From positions 124,001-188,000 of the forward strand of contig NZ_JARBWD010000001.1 of the NCBI RefSeq assembly GCF_030140925.1: 64,000 nt of DNA. Reading direction: 5' to 3'. Under the pieces are notes generated by a model. The model had not been told where the DNA came from. It was given only the letters and a program-made list of their open reading frames with translations, and did no database searches. The DNA comes from Parerythrobacter aestuarii. Lineage in GTDB: Bacteria > Pseudomonadota > Alphaproteobacteria > Sphingomonadales > Sphingomonadaceae. Below are positions 44,363 through 53,573 of this stretch, piece after piece (the stretch's first letter is position 1; the number at the start of each line of letters is the position of its first letter). The translations under genes were made by a program, and so were the position numbers.

Positions 44363-45322
44363 GTGAAGATCTTTGTCGCCGGCCATCGTGGCATGGTCGG
44401 AAGTGCCATCACTCGCAAACTAGAGGCCCGCGGCGACGAAATTGTCGCCCGGAGCCGCAACGAACTCGACTTGTGCAACCAGCGCGCGGTGCGCGAGTTC
44501 ATGCAGGCGGAAAAACCCGACCGGGTGATCCTGGCGGCGGCCAAGGTCGGCGGGATCCATGCCAACAACACTCGTCCCGGCGAGTTCATCTATGACAACC
44601 TGATGATCGAGGCCAACATCGTCCACCAGGCCTACGAGGCCGGGGTCCAGAGCCTTTTGTTCCTTGGCTCGTCGTGCATCTATCCCAAGCTGGCGAACCA
44701 GCCGATGGCAGAAGATGCGCTGCTCACAGGCGGGCTGGAATCCACTAACGAACCATATGCAGTGGCCAAGATCGCCGGCATCAAGCTGTGCGAAAGCTAC
44801 AACCGCCAGTACGGCACCGACTATCGGTCCGTCATGCCCACCAACCTTTATGGGCCCGGCGACAATTTCCACCCGGAGAACAGCCATGTGCTGCCCGCTC
44901 TCATGCGCCGCTTTCACGAAGCGGCGCGCGAGGGAGTGGATGAAGTCGTAGTGTGGGGCACCGGTACGCCGATGCGGGAATTCCTGCATGTGGACGACAT
45001 GGCCGAGGCTTCGCTGTTCGTGATGGACCTCGATCGTGAGACCTACTTGCGTGAAACTTCGCCGATGCAATCGCATATCAATGTCGGAACGGGCGTGGAC
45101 GTCACGATCCGCACGCTGGCCGAGACCTTGGCGCAGATTACCGGCTTCAAGGGCAGGATTACTTTCGATTCCAGCAAGCCCGACGGAACTCCCCGCAAGC
45201 TGCTCGACGTGAGCAGGCTGGCCCGCATGGGCTGGAAAGCGGCCATCCCGCTCGATCAGGGGCTAAAAGACACCTATGACTGGTTTCTTGATACTGAAGA
45301 TGCGCATCTGCGTAAGGTTTGA
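44363..45322 (+). CDS. fcl: GDP-L-fucose synthase
   Basis: The epimerase-reductase finishes GDP-L-fucose from the gmd product. The 319-aa SDR protein has the cofactor site [25 protein letters not shown], the catalytic serine in [10 protein letters not shown], and YxxxK in [18 protein letters not shown]. The conserved [22 protein letters not shown] and [15 protein letters not shown] are present. It pairs with gmd. The 139 bp after it, before the sugar transferase gene, contain nothing I can name. Confidence 0.95.
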   Translation: MKIFVAGHRGMVGSAITRKLEARGDEIVARSRNELDLCNQRAVREFMQAEKPDRVILAAAKVGGIHANNTRPGEFIYDNLMIEANIVHQAYEAGVQSLLFLGSSCIYPKLANQPMAEDALLTGGLESTNEPYAVAKIAGIKLCESYNRQYGTDYRSVMPTNLYGPGDNFHPENSHVLPALMRRFHEAAREGVDEVVVWGTGTPMREFLHVDDMAEASLFVMDLDRETYLRETSPMQSHINVGTGVDVTIRTLAETLAQITGFKGRITFDSSKPDGTPRKLLDVSRLARMGWKAAIPLDQGLKDTYDWFLDTEDAHLRKV

Positions 45323-45461
45323 CAGCGACCCGATTAACAAAGAGGGCAAACGTGTTATCGAGTGGCTGCGAGAGAGGCCCAACAGTTGCTTGTCGCGGCT
45401 GCACGGCCCCGTTCGTTGGCGAGAGCCGTTGGCAGCGGGCTGGTGCCATGGGAGACGTTGA

Positions 45462-46763
45462 ATGTTAGTTCACCAGGAAAAGGTGCCGGCGGTCTCCCGG
45501 AAAAGCTGGATGGCGCTCGCCGAGGTGCAGTTCCTTGGCTACATCCTCGCCACTCTTGGCCCCCCGATATTCTTTTGGACCGTTGTTCGGGGCATGTCGT
45601 ACACATCGGTGTTCCTGACCAACACGCTGATGTTCCTGACGATGGCCGCAATTGCGACCTGGTACGTCCTCGGCCGCTTGCGTTTGTATGCCAAGGCGCG
45701 GCTCCTGTCCTATGTCTTCCCAGTAAACTTCCTCGCGTTTGGAGGCATCCTCTCAATCATCGCCATCTTCAGGCTGACCTATTCCGCGTCGCTGTTCACC
45801 ATCGGGATGCTGGGCGCGCTTGTGATTAGCTACGTGTTCGTCGCCGGCAACCGGCGGTCGCGCAGCGTACAATACGTCGTGCCGGGCGGCCGGGTCGACG
45901 AGATGGCGATGGATTCCTCCTTCCTCCCCGCCCCGTCGCTGGTTGAAATGGAGTCTCTCGTTGAGGCCCGGCGGTTGAATGGTGCCATAATTGCCGACCT
46001 GCACCATGATCACCCCGATGAATGGGAGCGGCTGTTCGCCAAGGCTGCGCTGAACGGCATCCCGGTCTACCACTTCCGCCAGATCGTGGAACTGCAGAGC
46101 GGCCAGGTCATCATTACCCACTTGAGTGAAAACAGCCTGGGATCGTTGATCCCGAACGTTCCCTACATGGCAACCAAGCGCGTGGTGGATGTAGTTGCAG
46201 CCTTGCTTGCGCTGCCATTTTGCCTCGTCGCCTTTGCAATCATCGGCCTCGTCATCAAACTCGATTCCAGGGGCGGCGTATTCTTCATCCAGGATCGGAT
46301 GGGCTTTCGTGGCCAGACTTTCCGCATGGTCAAGTTCCGGACCATGCGCGATCGCGGGCCGATCGAAGACGAGGAAGAGCGACGGAAAGATGCGATGACC
46401 CAGGACGGAGATGCGCGCGTCACCCGGGTCGGGCGCCTGCTCCGCAAGACCAGGCTCGACGAGCTGCCGCAGATATTCAATGTGCTCAACGGCGAGATGA
46501 GCTGGATCGGCCCCCGCCCCGAAGCGGCCGAGCTATCTGCCTGGTATGAAAGCGAGCTGCCGTTCTATTCCTATCGCCACATCGTGCGCCCCGGCATGAC
46601 AGGCTGGGCGCAGGTCAACCAGGGCCACGTCACAGACCTCGACGACGTCAATGCCAAGCTGCGCTACGACTTCTACTACGTGAAGAACATCTCGCTGTGG
46701 CTCGACATGTTGATCGCGCTCAAGACGATCCGCATCGTCTTCGGCGGGTTCGGCGCAAAATAG
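45462..46763 (+). CDS. Initiating sugar transferase (polyprenyl-phosphate glycosylphosphotransferase)
   Basis: The 433-aa membrane enzyme puts the first sugar-phosphate on undecaprenyl phosphate. Four membrane spans lie in residues about 20-125, then a Rossmann-like CoA-binding-type domain, then the catalytic domain after TM5 (KRVVDVVAALLALPFCLVAFAIIGLVIKLDS). Motifs FRMVKFRTMRDRG, TRLDELPQIFNVLNGEMSWIGPRPE and RPGMTGWAQVNQG are intact. This is the WbaP/WcaJ-type layout. The sugar moved (glucose, galactose or other) cannot be told. It lies 19 bp upstream of the epimerase gene. Confidence 0.92.
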   Translation: MLVHQEKVPAVSRKSWMALAEVQFLGYILATLGPPIFFWTVVRGMSYTSVFLTNTLMFLTMAAIATWYVLGRLRLYAKARLLSYVFPVNFLAFGGILSIIAIFRLTYSASLFTIGMLGALVISYVFVAGNRRSRSVQYVVPGGRVDEMAMDSSFLPAPSLVEMESLVEARRLNGAIIADLHHDHPDEWERLFAKAALNGIPVYHFRQIVELQSGQVIITHLSENSLGSLIPNVPYMATKRVVDVVAALLALPFCLVAFAIIGLVIKLDSRGGVFFIQDRMGFRGQTFRMVKFRTMRDRGPIEDEEERRKDAMTQDGDARVTRVGRLLRKTRLDELPQIFNVLNGEMSWIGPRPEAAELSAWYESELPFYSYRHIVRPGMTGWAQVNQGHVTDLDDVNAKLRYDFYYVKNISLWLDMLIALKTIRIVFGGFGAK

Positions 46764-46782
46764 GCTGGGGAGCGACAGCGCC

Positions 46783-47796
46783 ATGGCAACCATCCTCGTT
46801 ACCGGCAGCGCTGGCTTCATCGGCTACCACCTGTGCGACCTGTTACTGAAAGCGGGACACACGGTCATCGGCTATGACGGTCTGACCGATTATTACGAAG
46901 TCGCGCTGAAAGAACGGCGACACCAGATGCTGCTACAGCACGAATGCTTCACTGCGCATGTCGGGATGTTGGAAGATTTCGACAAGCTCCACACCATTGC
47001 CTTGGACGCGAGGCCCGATGTGATCGTGCACCTCGCCGCACAGGCAGGCGTTCGTTACAGCCTCGAGAACCCGCGCGCCTATGTCGATGCCAACCTTGTC
47101 GGCACTTTCAACGTCATGGAGTGCGCGCGCGAGCTGGCGGTCGATCACTTGCTGATGGCGTCTACCAGCTCGGTCTATGGCGCAAATGAGGACATGCCGT
47201 TCGACGAGCGTGAGAAGTGCGACACTCAGCTGACGCTCTACGCCGCGACCAAGAAGGCCAATGAGGCGATGGCGCACAGCTACGCCCATCTATGGAACCT
47301 GCCGACGACCATGTTCCGCTTCTTCACGGTCTATGGCCCGTGGGGACGGCCTGATATGGCGCTGTTCAAGTTCACTCGCGGGATCCTCAGCGGCGAGCCG
47401 ATCGACGTTTACAACCACGGCGAAATGTACCGCGACTTCACTTATGTCACCGACCTGGTGCGCGGGATCGCGCTGCTGATCGATACCCCGCCGGAGCGCC
47501 CCGACAGCAAGGACGACATTCCTGAGTGGGACAGCCTGTCGCCGGTCGCGCCGTGGCGGGTCGTCAACATCGGCAATAGCGACAAGGTCAAGCTGACCGA
47601 TTTCGTCGATGCGATCGAGGCCGAATGCGGCGTCCCGGCCAAGCGCAACTTCATGGAGATGCAGAAGGGTGACGTCCCGGCCACCTGGGCCGATGCCACG
47701 CTGCTGGAGGAGCTGACCGGCTACGCCCCGCAGACCGATGTCCGCGAAGGGGTGCGCCAGTTCGTCGCCTGGTATCGCGACTATTACAACGTCTAG
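46783..47796 (+). CDS. NAD-dependent nucleotide-sugar epimerase (UDP-glucuronate 4-epimerase-like)
   Basis: The 337-aa extended SDR protein has TGSAGFIGYHLCDLLLKAGH, the DGLTDYYEVALKERRHQML segment typical of CapI-type UDP-glucuronate 4-epimerases, HLAAQAGVRYSLENPRAYVDANL, ASTSSVYGANEDMPF, and the catalytic YxxxK in LYAATKKANEAMAHSYAHLW. FRFFTVYGPWGRPDMA is also family-typical. It likely provides UDP-galacturonate or a related acid sugar for the polymer. The convergent wecC ends six bases after its stop. Confidence 0.88.
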   Translation: MATILVTGSAGFIGYHLCDLLLKAGHTVIGYDGLTDYYEVALKERRHQMLLQHECFTAHVGMLEDFDKLHTIALDARPDVIVHLAAQAGVRYSLENPRAYVDANLVGTFNVMECARELAVDHLLMASTSSVYGANEDMPFDEREKCDTQLTLYAATKKANEAMAHSYAHLWNLPTTMFRFFTVYGPWGRPDMALFKFTRGILSGEPIDVYNHGEMYRDFTYVTDLVRGIALLIDTPPERPDSKDDIPEWDSLSPVAPWRVVNIGNSDKVKLTDFVDAIEAECGVPAKRNFMEMQKGDVPATWADATLLEELTGYAPQTDVREGVRQFVAWYRDYYNV

Positions 47797-47802
47797 AGTG
47801 GC

Positions 47803-49104
47803 TTAGCTGGCGAGGCGTAGCGCGGCGGCTTGCCTCGCAGCGGGCTGGTCCGGCCAGATCCCGCGCGTATCATAAACCATCGCTCCGGCACGCTCCTCGA
47901 CCGGCACGGCCTTGAAGATGTCATGGTCGACCAGCACGATCAGGATGCCGCAGTTCTCCAGCGCATGGTCGAGATCGACCAGTTCGGCACCAGTGGAGCC
48001 GAATTCGATCGGCAGCTCGCCAGCATAGGGTTCGACGATCTTCACCTGTTCGCCGAACTTGCGCGCCAGCCGCGAAGCGACAAAGCGCGCCGGGCTCTCG
48101 CGGAAGTCGTCGATATTGGCCTTGAAGGCGAGCCCGAGACAGGCGACCGGCACGCCGGGATTGGCCGCGATCAGCGCTTCGGCCTGCGCCACGACATGGT
48201 GCATCTTGGCATCGTTGACTTCGCGGCCCGTGCGGATGAGCGGCGAATGCTCAGGCGCACCGTTGATGATGAACCATGGATCGACCGCAATGCAGTGCCC
48301 ACCCACGCCGGGCCCGGGAGTGAGGATGTTGACGCGCGGGTGGCGGTTGGCGAGCTTGATCACTTCCCACACGTCGAGGCCCATGTGGTCGGCAATCATC
48401 GACAGCTCGTTGGCGAAAGCGATGTTGACGTCGCGATAGGCGTTTTCGACCAGCTTGGTCATCTCGGCGCTGCGAGCATCGGTGGTGACGCAGGTTCCGC
48501 GCACGAAACGCTTGTAGAACGCCAGCGCCTTCCGCGCGCAGCGTGGGGTAATGCCGCCAATCGAGCGGTCGTTATGGGTCAGTTCCTCGAGGATCTTGCC
48601 CGGCAACACGCGCTCAGGGCAATAAGCGATCGAGACGTCCGGTGTTTCTTCGGTCTTGCCCGGCATCTTCAGGTCTGGACGCAGCCCGGCGATCAGGTCG
48701 CGCATCGCCTCGGTCGTGCCGACCGGCGAGGTCGATTCGAGGATGATGCAGTCGCCCTTCTTGAGCACGCCGGCGACTTCGGTCGCGGCGGCCATGACAT
48801 AGGTCACGTCTGGGGTGTGGTTGCCGTCCTTTTCGAACGGAGTCGGGACCGCGATCACGAACACATCGGCAGGGGCAACCTGCGTCGAAGCCTTGAGCAG
48901 CCCGCGCTGGACAACTCCGCGCACGAGCCCGTCGAGATCGACTTCCTCGATATGGATCTCGCCGCGATTGATGGTGTCGACGACATCCTGCGAAATATCG
49001 ATCCCTGTCACCTGGCATTCGGCCCGGGCAATGATCGCTGCTGTCGGCAGTCCGATATAGCCAAGGCCGACCACGCATACATCAGGTTTGGTTTCGCCGT
49101 GCAT
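47803..49104 (-). CDS. wecC: UDP-N-acetyl-D-mannosamine dehydrogenase
   Basis: The NAD-dependent enzyme oxidises UDP-ManNAc twice to UDP-ManNAcA. The 433-aa product has the dinucleotide site VCVVGLGYIGLPTAA, VIAVPTPF, ILESTSPVGTTEAM, CPERVLPG, the lysine-rich ENAYRDVNIAFANE, and the catalytic cysteine in GPGVGGHCIAVDPWF. The C-terminal domain has CLGLAFKANIDDFRESPA. The separation from UDP-glucose dehydrogenases rests on the GKTEE/YCPERVLPG pattern and on wecB lying just upstream. Confidence 0.92.
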   Translation of the reverse strand: MHGETKPDVCVVGLGYIGLPTAAIIARAECQVTGIDISQDVVDTINRGEIHIEEVDLDGLVRGVVQRGLLKASTQVAPADVFVIAVPTPFEKDGNHTPDVTYVMAAATEVAGVLKKGDCIILESTSPVGTTEAMRDLIAGLRPDLKMPGKTEETPDVSIAYCPERVLPGKILEELTHNDRSIGGITPRCARKALAFYKRFVRGTCVTTDARSAEMTKLVENAYRDVNIAFANELSMIADHMGLDVWEVIKLANRHPRVNILTPGPGVGGHCIAVDPWFIINGAPEHSPLIRTGREVNDAKMHHVVAQAEALIAANPGVPVACLGLAFKANIDDFRESPARFVASRLARKFGEQVKIVEPYAGELPIEFGSTGAELVDLDHALENCGILIVLVDHDIFKAVPVEERAGAMVYDTRGIWPDQPAARQAAALRLAS

Positions 49105-49184
49105 TCAATGGGTTCCTGTCCGCTTGGGAATTGCAACATCCCATCGCAGAACGAGGTAAAGATAACGGTAATGAATGTCGGATT

Positions 49185-50318
49185 TCACCGGGCGAGCAGG
49201 TCCGCGATCCGCGCGGCGCTCTTGCCGTCGCCAAAGGGATTGTGCGCCTTGGCCATTGCTAAATAAGCGGATTCATCGTCCAACAAGCGCTCCACTTCGC
49301 GCACAATGGTGTCTTCGTCGGTCCCGACCAGCTTGGCCGTGCCGGCTTCGACGCCTTCAGGGCGCTCGGTCGTCTCGCGCATGACCAACACGGGCTTGCC
49401 CAGCGCGGGTGCCTCTTCCTGCACGCCGCCGCTGTCGGTCAGCATCAATGTACAGATATCGAGCAGGCGAGCGAAATGGGGGTAGTCGAGCGGTTCGAGC
49501 AACGCGACATTGTCCAGACCCTCCAATTCGGCGTTCATGATCGCGCGAACATTTGGGTTCAAGTGCACCGGAAAGATCAGCGCCACATCCTCGCGAGCGG
49601 CCAGGCGCTTGATAGCACCCGCAATATTGCGCATCCCATCACCGAAATTCTCGCGCCTGTGGCTGGTCACGCCGATGATCCGCTTGCCGGCGAAGCGTTC
49701 TTCAACGTCTGCCAGATCCCATGCCAGCGAAGGCTCAGCTTCAACCTTGGCGGTGATCCAGTGCAGCGCGTCGATCACTGTATTGCCGGTGACGTGGACG
49801 ATGGCAGGATCGACATTCTCGCGATGCAGAGCAGCCGCCGATGTATCTGTGGGTGCAGCATGCAGCGCTGCAAAGCTGCCGATGACTTTGCGATTCACTT
49901 CCTCGGGCCAGGGGTGGTAGATGTCGCCACTGCGCAGTCCCGCTTCGACATGGCAGACCGGGATCTTGCGGTAGTAGGCGGCCAGCGCGCCGCACATGGC
50001 GGTAGCGGTATCGCCCTGCACCACCACCCAGTCGGGCTGCTCGGTGTCGAGCACAGAGCCAATCCCTGTCAACAGGCGGGCCGTAAGGGCATCGAGAGAC
50101 TGGTTGGGCTGCATGACATCGAGGTCGTGATGTGGCGTGACCCCGGCAATCTCCAGCACCTGGTCAAGCATGCCGCGATGCTGGCCGGTGACGAGCACTC
50201 GGCTGTCGAAACGTTCATCTGCTTCGAGCGTGTGCACGAGGGGGAACAGCTTGATCGCTTCGGGCCGTGTGCCGAAAACGGTGACGATATTGCGCACGGG
50301 GCTTTCGAGGGTGCTCAT
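49185..50318 (-). CDS. wecB: UDP-N-acetylglucosamine 2-epimerase (non-hydrolysing)
   Basis: It interconverts UDP-GlcNAc and UDP-ManNAc, feeding WecC. The 377-aa GT-B-like protein has FGTRPEAIKLFPLV, VTGQHRGMLDQVLEI, VVQGDTATAMCGALAAYY, HVEAGLRSGDIYHPWPEEVNR, VTSHRRENFGDGM, PVHLNPNVR and TDSGGVQEEAPALGKPVLVMRETTERPEG, all conserved in the family. I chose the ATG at 50318; an in-frame TTG at 50336 would add six residues. It is transcribed with wecC, 80 bp apart. Confidence 0.94.
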   Translation of the reverse strand: MSTLESPVRNIVTVFGTRPEAIKLFPLVHTLEADERFDSRVLVTGQHRGMLDQVLEIAGVTPHHDLDVMQPNQSLDALTARLLTGIGSVLDTEQPDWVVVQGDTATAMCGALAAYYRKIPVCHVEAGLRSGDIYHPWPEEVNRKVIGSFAALHAAPTDTSAAALHRENVDPAIVHVTGNTVIDALHWITAKVEAEPSLAWDLADVEERFAGKRIIGVTSHRRENFGDGMRNIAGAIKRLAAREDVALIFPVHLNPNVRAIMNAELEGLDNVALLEPLDYPHFARLLDICTLMLTDSGGVQEEAPALGKPVLVMRETTERPEGVEAGTAKLVGTDEDTIVREVERLLDDESAYLAMAKAHNPFGDGKSAARIADLLAR

Positions 50319-50370
50319 GCCAGTGCCATTAACCAAAGAAAGTTAAGCGCTGGCTAGCCTTGAAAGGAAT

Positions 50371-50997
50371 TTATTCGTCCTTGGGGCCCGTGGCTTCCGT
50401 GTCATTGTCATTCGCCGGGCCTTGTGCCTCAGGCTGCGGCAGCGGCTCTTCGGAGGGCTCGCCAGCCGCCTCACCTGCACGTTCACGTTCGAGCCGTTCC
50501 ATATACTCGCGTTCAATCGCCTCGACCCGCTCCTGCTCGGCGGCGGCATCCTCGTCGATCTGCGAGAGTCGTTCTGCCCGCGCCGCTTCGATCAGCTGGC
50601 TGAAGCGCACGGAGGAGGATTCGCGCTTGGCGTCATAAGCCGCATCGATCAGCGCCTTGGTGCAACCGGTGATTCCGCCCGCTCCACTCGGCGAGCACGA
50701 AAGCGTGCCGAACTGGCCGACAAACTCGAATTGTTCGACCCGGCGCGCCCAGGCGGTATTGTCAGGATCATCGCTGTAGCGCAGCGCCTCGGGGATACGA
50801 TAACGCTCTTCCTCGGGCATGCGCGCAACTACGACGATTTCATCGCCGTCGGGTTCAGGCGCGTCATCTTCACCGTAAACAATGACCATGCGAACCTTGT
50901 CACCCGCCTCATCCTGCGCCTCGGCGGGAGACGAAAAGGGCATGACTGCGGCGATCAAAAGGGCAGCAAGAGTAAGCGGGTTCAGGCGACGGATCAT
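50371..50997 (-). CDS. Secreted hypothetical protein with acidic, helical C-terminus
   Basis: The 208-aa product has a signal peptide (LTLAALLIAAVMPFSSPAEA). Residues about 55-130 hold EIVVVARMPEEERYRIPEALR and two cysteines (LSCSPSGAGGITGC). The last 75 residues are charged, coiled-coil-like and low in complexity (EREYMERLERERAGEAAGEP). I do not know the family. An alternative ATG at 51009 would add four residues; the ATG at 50997 has GAGG before it. It is upstream of wecB on the same strand with a gap of about 50 bp, but the function need not be related. Confidence 0.65.
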   Translation of the reverse strand: MIRRLNPLTLAALLIAAVMPFSSPAEAQDEAGDKVRMVIVYGEDDAPEPDGDEIVVVARMPEEERYRIPEALRYSDDPDNTAWARRVEQFEFVGQFGTLSCSPSGAGGITGCTKALIDAAYDAKRESSSVRFSQLIEAARAERLSQIDEDAAAEQERVEAIEREYMERLERERAGEAAGEPSEEPLPQPEAQGPANDNDTEATGPKDE

Positions 50998-51080
50998 GGT
51001 GAGCCTCATGCAAAATCAGGTTCGCTTGCGCCCATATAGGAACCGATGGCCGTGAATGCACCCTGAAGCGGGCAAAACCC

Positions 51081-51611
51081 TCAGACGCGTTCGCTGATCT
51101 TGATCGCAGCGCGACAGCCGAGCCGGATGAGACCAGACAGGATTGGGTAGCCTGGTGCCTTTTCCGCTCCCATCGCCAATGCTGCATCGCGATGCTCGCG
51201 CTCGTCTTCGCGGAATTCATGGATCATCGCGGCAAGTTCGGGGTCGTCGCCCGATGCCTCCAGCGCATCGAGCTGGTCGGAATAATGCTTGTCGATCTCG
51301 GTCTCTATGGCAGCGGTACACGCCATCGCAGCTTCCGGGCCCAGCAGGGCGGTCCCTGCACCAAGCGCATAGCCGGCCACGGACCAGAACGGTTGCAGCG
51401 CAGTGGGCCGAACGCCGCGTTCTGCCATCAATGCATCGAAGCGGGCGCGGTGGCCTTCCTCTTGCCGGGCCATGGCTTCGATCTCGCCCGAGTGCGGACC
51501 GCGGTCACCCATCACCGCCAACTGGCCCTCATAGATTCGTGTAGCGCCGAACTCTCCCGCCTGGTCGACCCGGATCATGCGGTGGAGGGTGTCGTTGTCG
51601 ATCTTGCTCAT
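51081..51611 (-). CDS. Demethoxyubiquinone hydroxylase, COQ7 family
   Basis: A membrane-associated di-iron enzyme that hydroxylates the ring late in ubiquinone synthesis. The 176-aa product has the carboxylate-bridge motifs: DQAGEFGATRIYEGQ, QEEGHRARFDAL, ETEIDKHYSDQL, and REDEREHRDAAL, giving the two E...ExxH sets. GYALGAGTALLG is the interfacial helix. It begins three bases after the dsbB stop, so the two genes are co-transcribed. The gene is named coq7 or catA-like in various bacteria. Confidence 0.93.
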   Translation of the reverse strand: MSKIDNDTLHRMIRVDQAGEFGATRIYEGQLAVMGDRGPHSGEIEAMARQEEGHRARFDALMAERGVRPTALQPFWSVAGYALGAGTALLGPEAAMACTAAIETEIDKHYSDQLDALEASGDDPELAAMIHEFREDEREHRDAALAMGAEKAPGYPILSGLIRLGCRAAIKISERV

Positions 51612-51614
51612 GCT

Positions 51615-52082
51615 TCAAGCCTTGCGAGTCACCAGCGTGAATATCGACAGTCCAGCTAGAGTGGAGAAAAGGAAATTCCAACCCGCGAGCGAGATGCCGA
51701 ACAGGCTCCACGGAGCTACATCGCAACGGATAAGAGGTGCCATCTGGATCGATTCAAAGCTGTTGCCGCCCGTTGGAGCGACACCGGAACACTGCGTGAT
51801 ACCGGGCCACCAGGCATACTCGACACCAGCATGAAATGCTCCAATCGCGCCGGACACCATGATCGCCAAAGCTGCCAAGCTTATCCATACACGCGTCGGT
51901 TGCACCATGAAGGCCAAGGCTGCGAAGGCGAGCGCCGCAAAATGCGGCCAACGCTGCCACCAGCACATTTCGCATGGATAGAGGCCGAAGCCATATTGCG
52001 AAATGTAAGCCCCGGCCAGCAGTAGCGCCGGTGTTGCCAGCGCCAACTTTTGCGCAAGCCGAAGCGAATTCGTCGTCGTCAT
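51615..52082 (-). CDS. dsbB: DsbB-family disulfide bond formation protein
   Basis: An inner-membrane quinone reductase that reoxidises DsbA. The 155-aa product has four membrane spans. The first periplasmic loop carries CxxC as LYPCEMCWWQRWPH. The second loop carries the other cysteine pair in GITQCSGV and LIRCDVAPW, spaced as in DsbB. The ATG at 52082 is 18 bp after the CtpA stop. It is co-transcribed with the COQ7 gene; both use ubiquinone-related chemistry, though a functional link is not shown. Confidence 0.9.
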   Translation of the reverse strand: MTTTNSLRLAQKLALATPALLLAGAYISQYGFGLYPCEMCWWQRWPHFAALAFAALAFMVQPTRVWISLAALAIMVSGAIGAFHAGVEYAWWPGITQCSGVAPTGGNSFESIQMAPLIRCDVAPWSLFGISLAGWNFLFSTLAGLSIFTLVTRKA

Positions 52083-52100
52083 GGCTGCCCTATGTGGCTG

Positions 52101-53438
52101 TTATTTGCGCAACGCAACCGAACTGGGCGTGGTCCGCCTCAGCGTTTCCAGCGCATAGTAGAGCTGGAAGTCTTCGATACCCTGTTCCTTGAGCTGATCG
52201 GCAGTCTGCTGGAAGCGCGGATCCTTCTGTCCGTCGGCCTCGAGCTCTTCATCCTTGAGCCCGACTTCGTTGACCAGGTGTCCGCGCAGGTCGCTTTCGC
52301 GCAGCTGGAACTTCTTGCGCTTCTCCCAGTCAGGGTCCGAAATCTGGGGGACGAGGATATCGGGTTTGATCCCGCCTTCCTGCACCGACTTTCCGGCCGG
52401 GGTATAATACCTTGCAGTGGTCAGCTTGAGCGCGGCATCCCGGCCCAGCGGCAGCAGTGATTGCACGCTGCCCTTGCCAAAACTACGCTCGCCCATGATC
52501 AGCGCGCGGCGATGATCCTGCAAGGCACCGGCGACGATTTCAGACGCGGAAGCCGAGCCGGCATCGATCAGGACGATCAACGGGATGTCGCTTGCCATGT
52601 CACCGCGGTAGACGGTTTCTGCATCATAGAGCAGAGTTTCACCGCGGGCGCGGCCACGCTGTGAAACGATCCGGCCCTTGTCGAGGAAGAGGTCGGACAG
52701 CGCAACCGCTTCATCCAGCGACCCGCCGGGGTTCGAGCGCAAGTCCAGCACCAGCCCGTTGACCCGGCCGGCGGCCTCGCGCTTGATCGATTGCCAGGCG
52801 TTGTAAACGTCCGAGCCAACATCGCGGGAGAATTCATTGACAGTAATGACCCCGATATTGCCCGTTTGCACTTCGAAGGTGACCGGCTCAAGCTCGATTA
52901 CACCGCGCGTCACGCTGACATCGAAGGGCTCGTCGCGACCCGGGCGGAAAATAGTCAGCCGGATCGACGTACCTGCAACACCGCGCATGCGCTGAACCGC
53001 ATCGTCGAGATCGCCGCCGTAAATGAGCTCGCCGTCGAGATGGGTGATGAAGTCGCCGGCCTTGATGCCCATCTGGTCGGCCGGACTGCCACGGAATGGG
53101 CTGATCACCTTGACTGCGCCATCTTCCATGATGACGGAGAGGCCAAGGCCCGAATAATTGCCATCGATCATGGTTTCGAGGCGTTGCAGGTCGCCGCCGT
53201 CGAGGTAGGCCGAATGTGGATCGAGCGAAGCCAGCATGCCATCGATCGCGCCGCGGATCAGCTTGTCATCGTCGACATCCTCGACATAGCTGGCCTGGAT
53301 CCGCTGATAGACCGCGAACAGCTTGGCGAATTCCGGCCCGGCCCGGCCATCGACCTGGGCAAAGCCAACGGTCGTAGCCGGGATCAGCGCGACAGCGGTG
53401 ACAAGGGCAGCGGAGCGCAGCAGCGGGGCGATCTTCAT
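52101..53438 (-). CDS. ctpA: C-terminal processing serine peptidase (S41, CtpA)
   Basis: The 445-aa periplasmic protease has a signal peptide ending near TVGFA. The N-terminal helical part has YVEDVDDDKLIRGAIDGMLASLDPHSAYLD, then a PDZ domain (about 95-165) and the catalytic core: LRSNPGGSLDEAV, the nucleophile serine in LIDAGSASASEIVAGALQDH, and the lysine in MGERSFGKGSVQSLLPL. The C-terminal 90 residues are charged and helical. It lies downstream of the EnvC-like gene, an order common in alphaproteobacteria and tied to cell-wall hydrolase control. Confidence 0.93.
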   Translation of the reverse strand: MKIAPLLRSAALVTAVALIPATTVGFAQVDGRAGPEFAKLFAVYQRIQASYVEDVDDDKLIRGAIDGMLASLDPHSAYLDGGDLQRLETMIDGNYSGLGLSVIMEDGAVKVISPFRGSPADQMGIKAGDFITHLDGELIYGGDLDDAVQRMRGVAGTSIRLTIFRPGRDEPFDVSVTRGVIELEPVTFEVQTGNIGVITVNEFSRDVGSDVYNAWQSIKREAAGRVNGLVLDLRSNPGGSLDEAVALSDLFLDKGRIVSQRGRARGETLLYDAETVYRGDMASDIPLIVLIDAGSASASEIVAGALQDHRRALIMGERSFGKGSVQSLLPLGRDAALKLTTARYYTPAGKSVQEGGIKPDILVPQISDPDWEKRKKFQLRESDLRGHLVNEVGLKDEELEADGQKDPRFQQTADQLKEQGIEDFQLYYALETLRRTTPSSVALRK

Positions 53439-53573
53439 GGGCCTATCTCTCTCGAATTTTCGTGCAGTCTATCGCGCCTTGGGGATGAACGCCAGATGAG
53501 GCCGGGGGTCGATCATGTCGCTCGTCCCGCCACGGGGCAACGCCCGTCGAATTGTTAACATGCGGAGGTGCAG

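Noticed and set aside
47830..49266. 478-aa open frame antisense to wecC
   Set aside because: Same reason: the wecC frame has all catalytic motifs, the antisense frame none.
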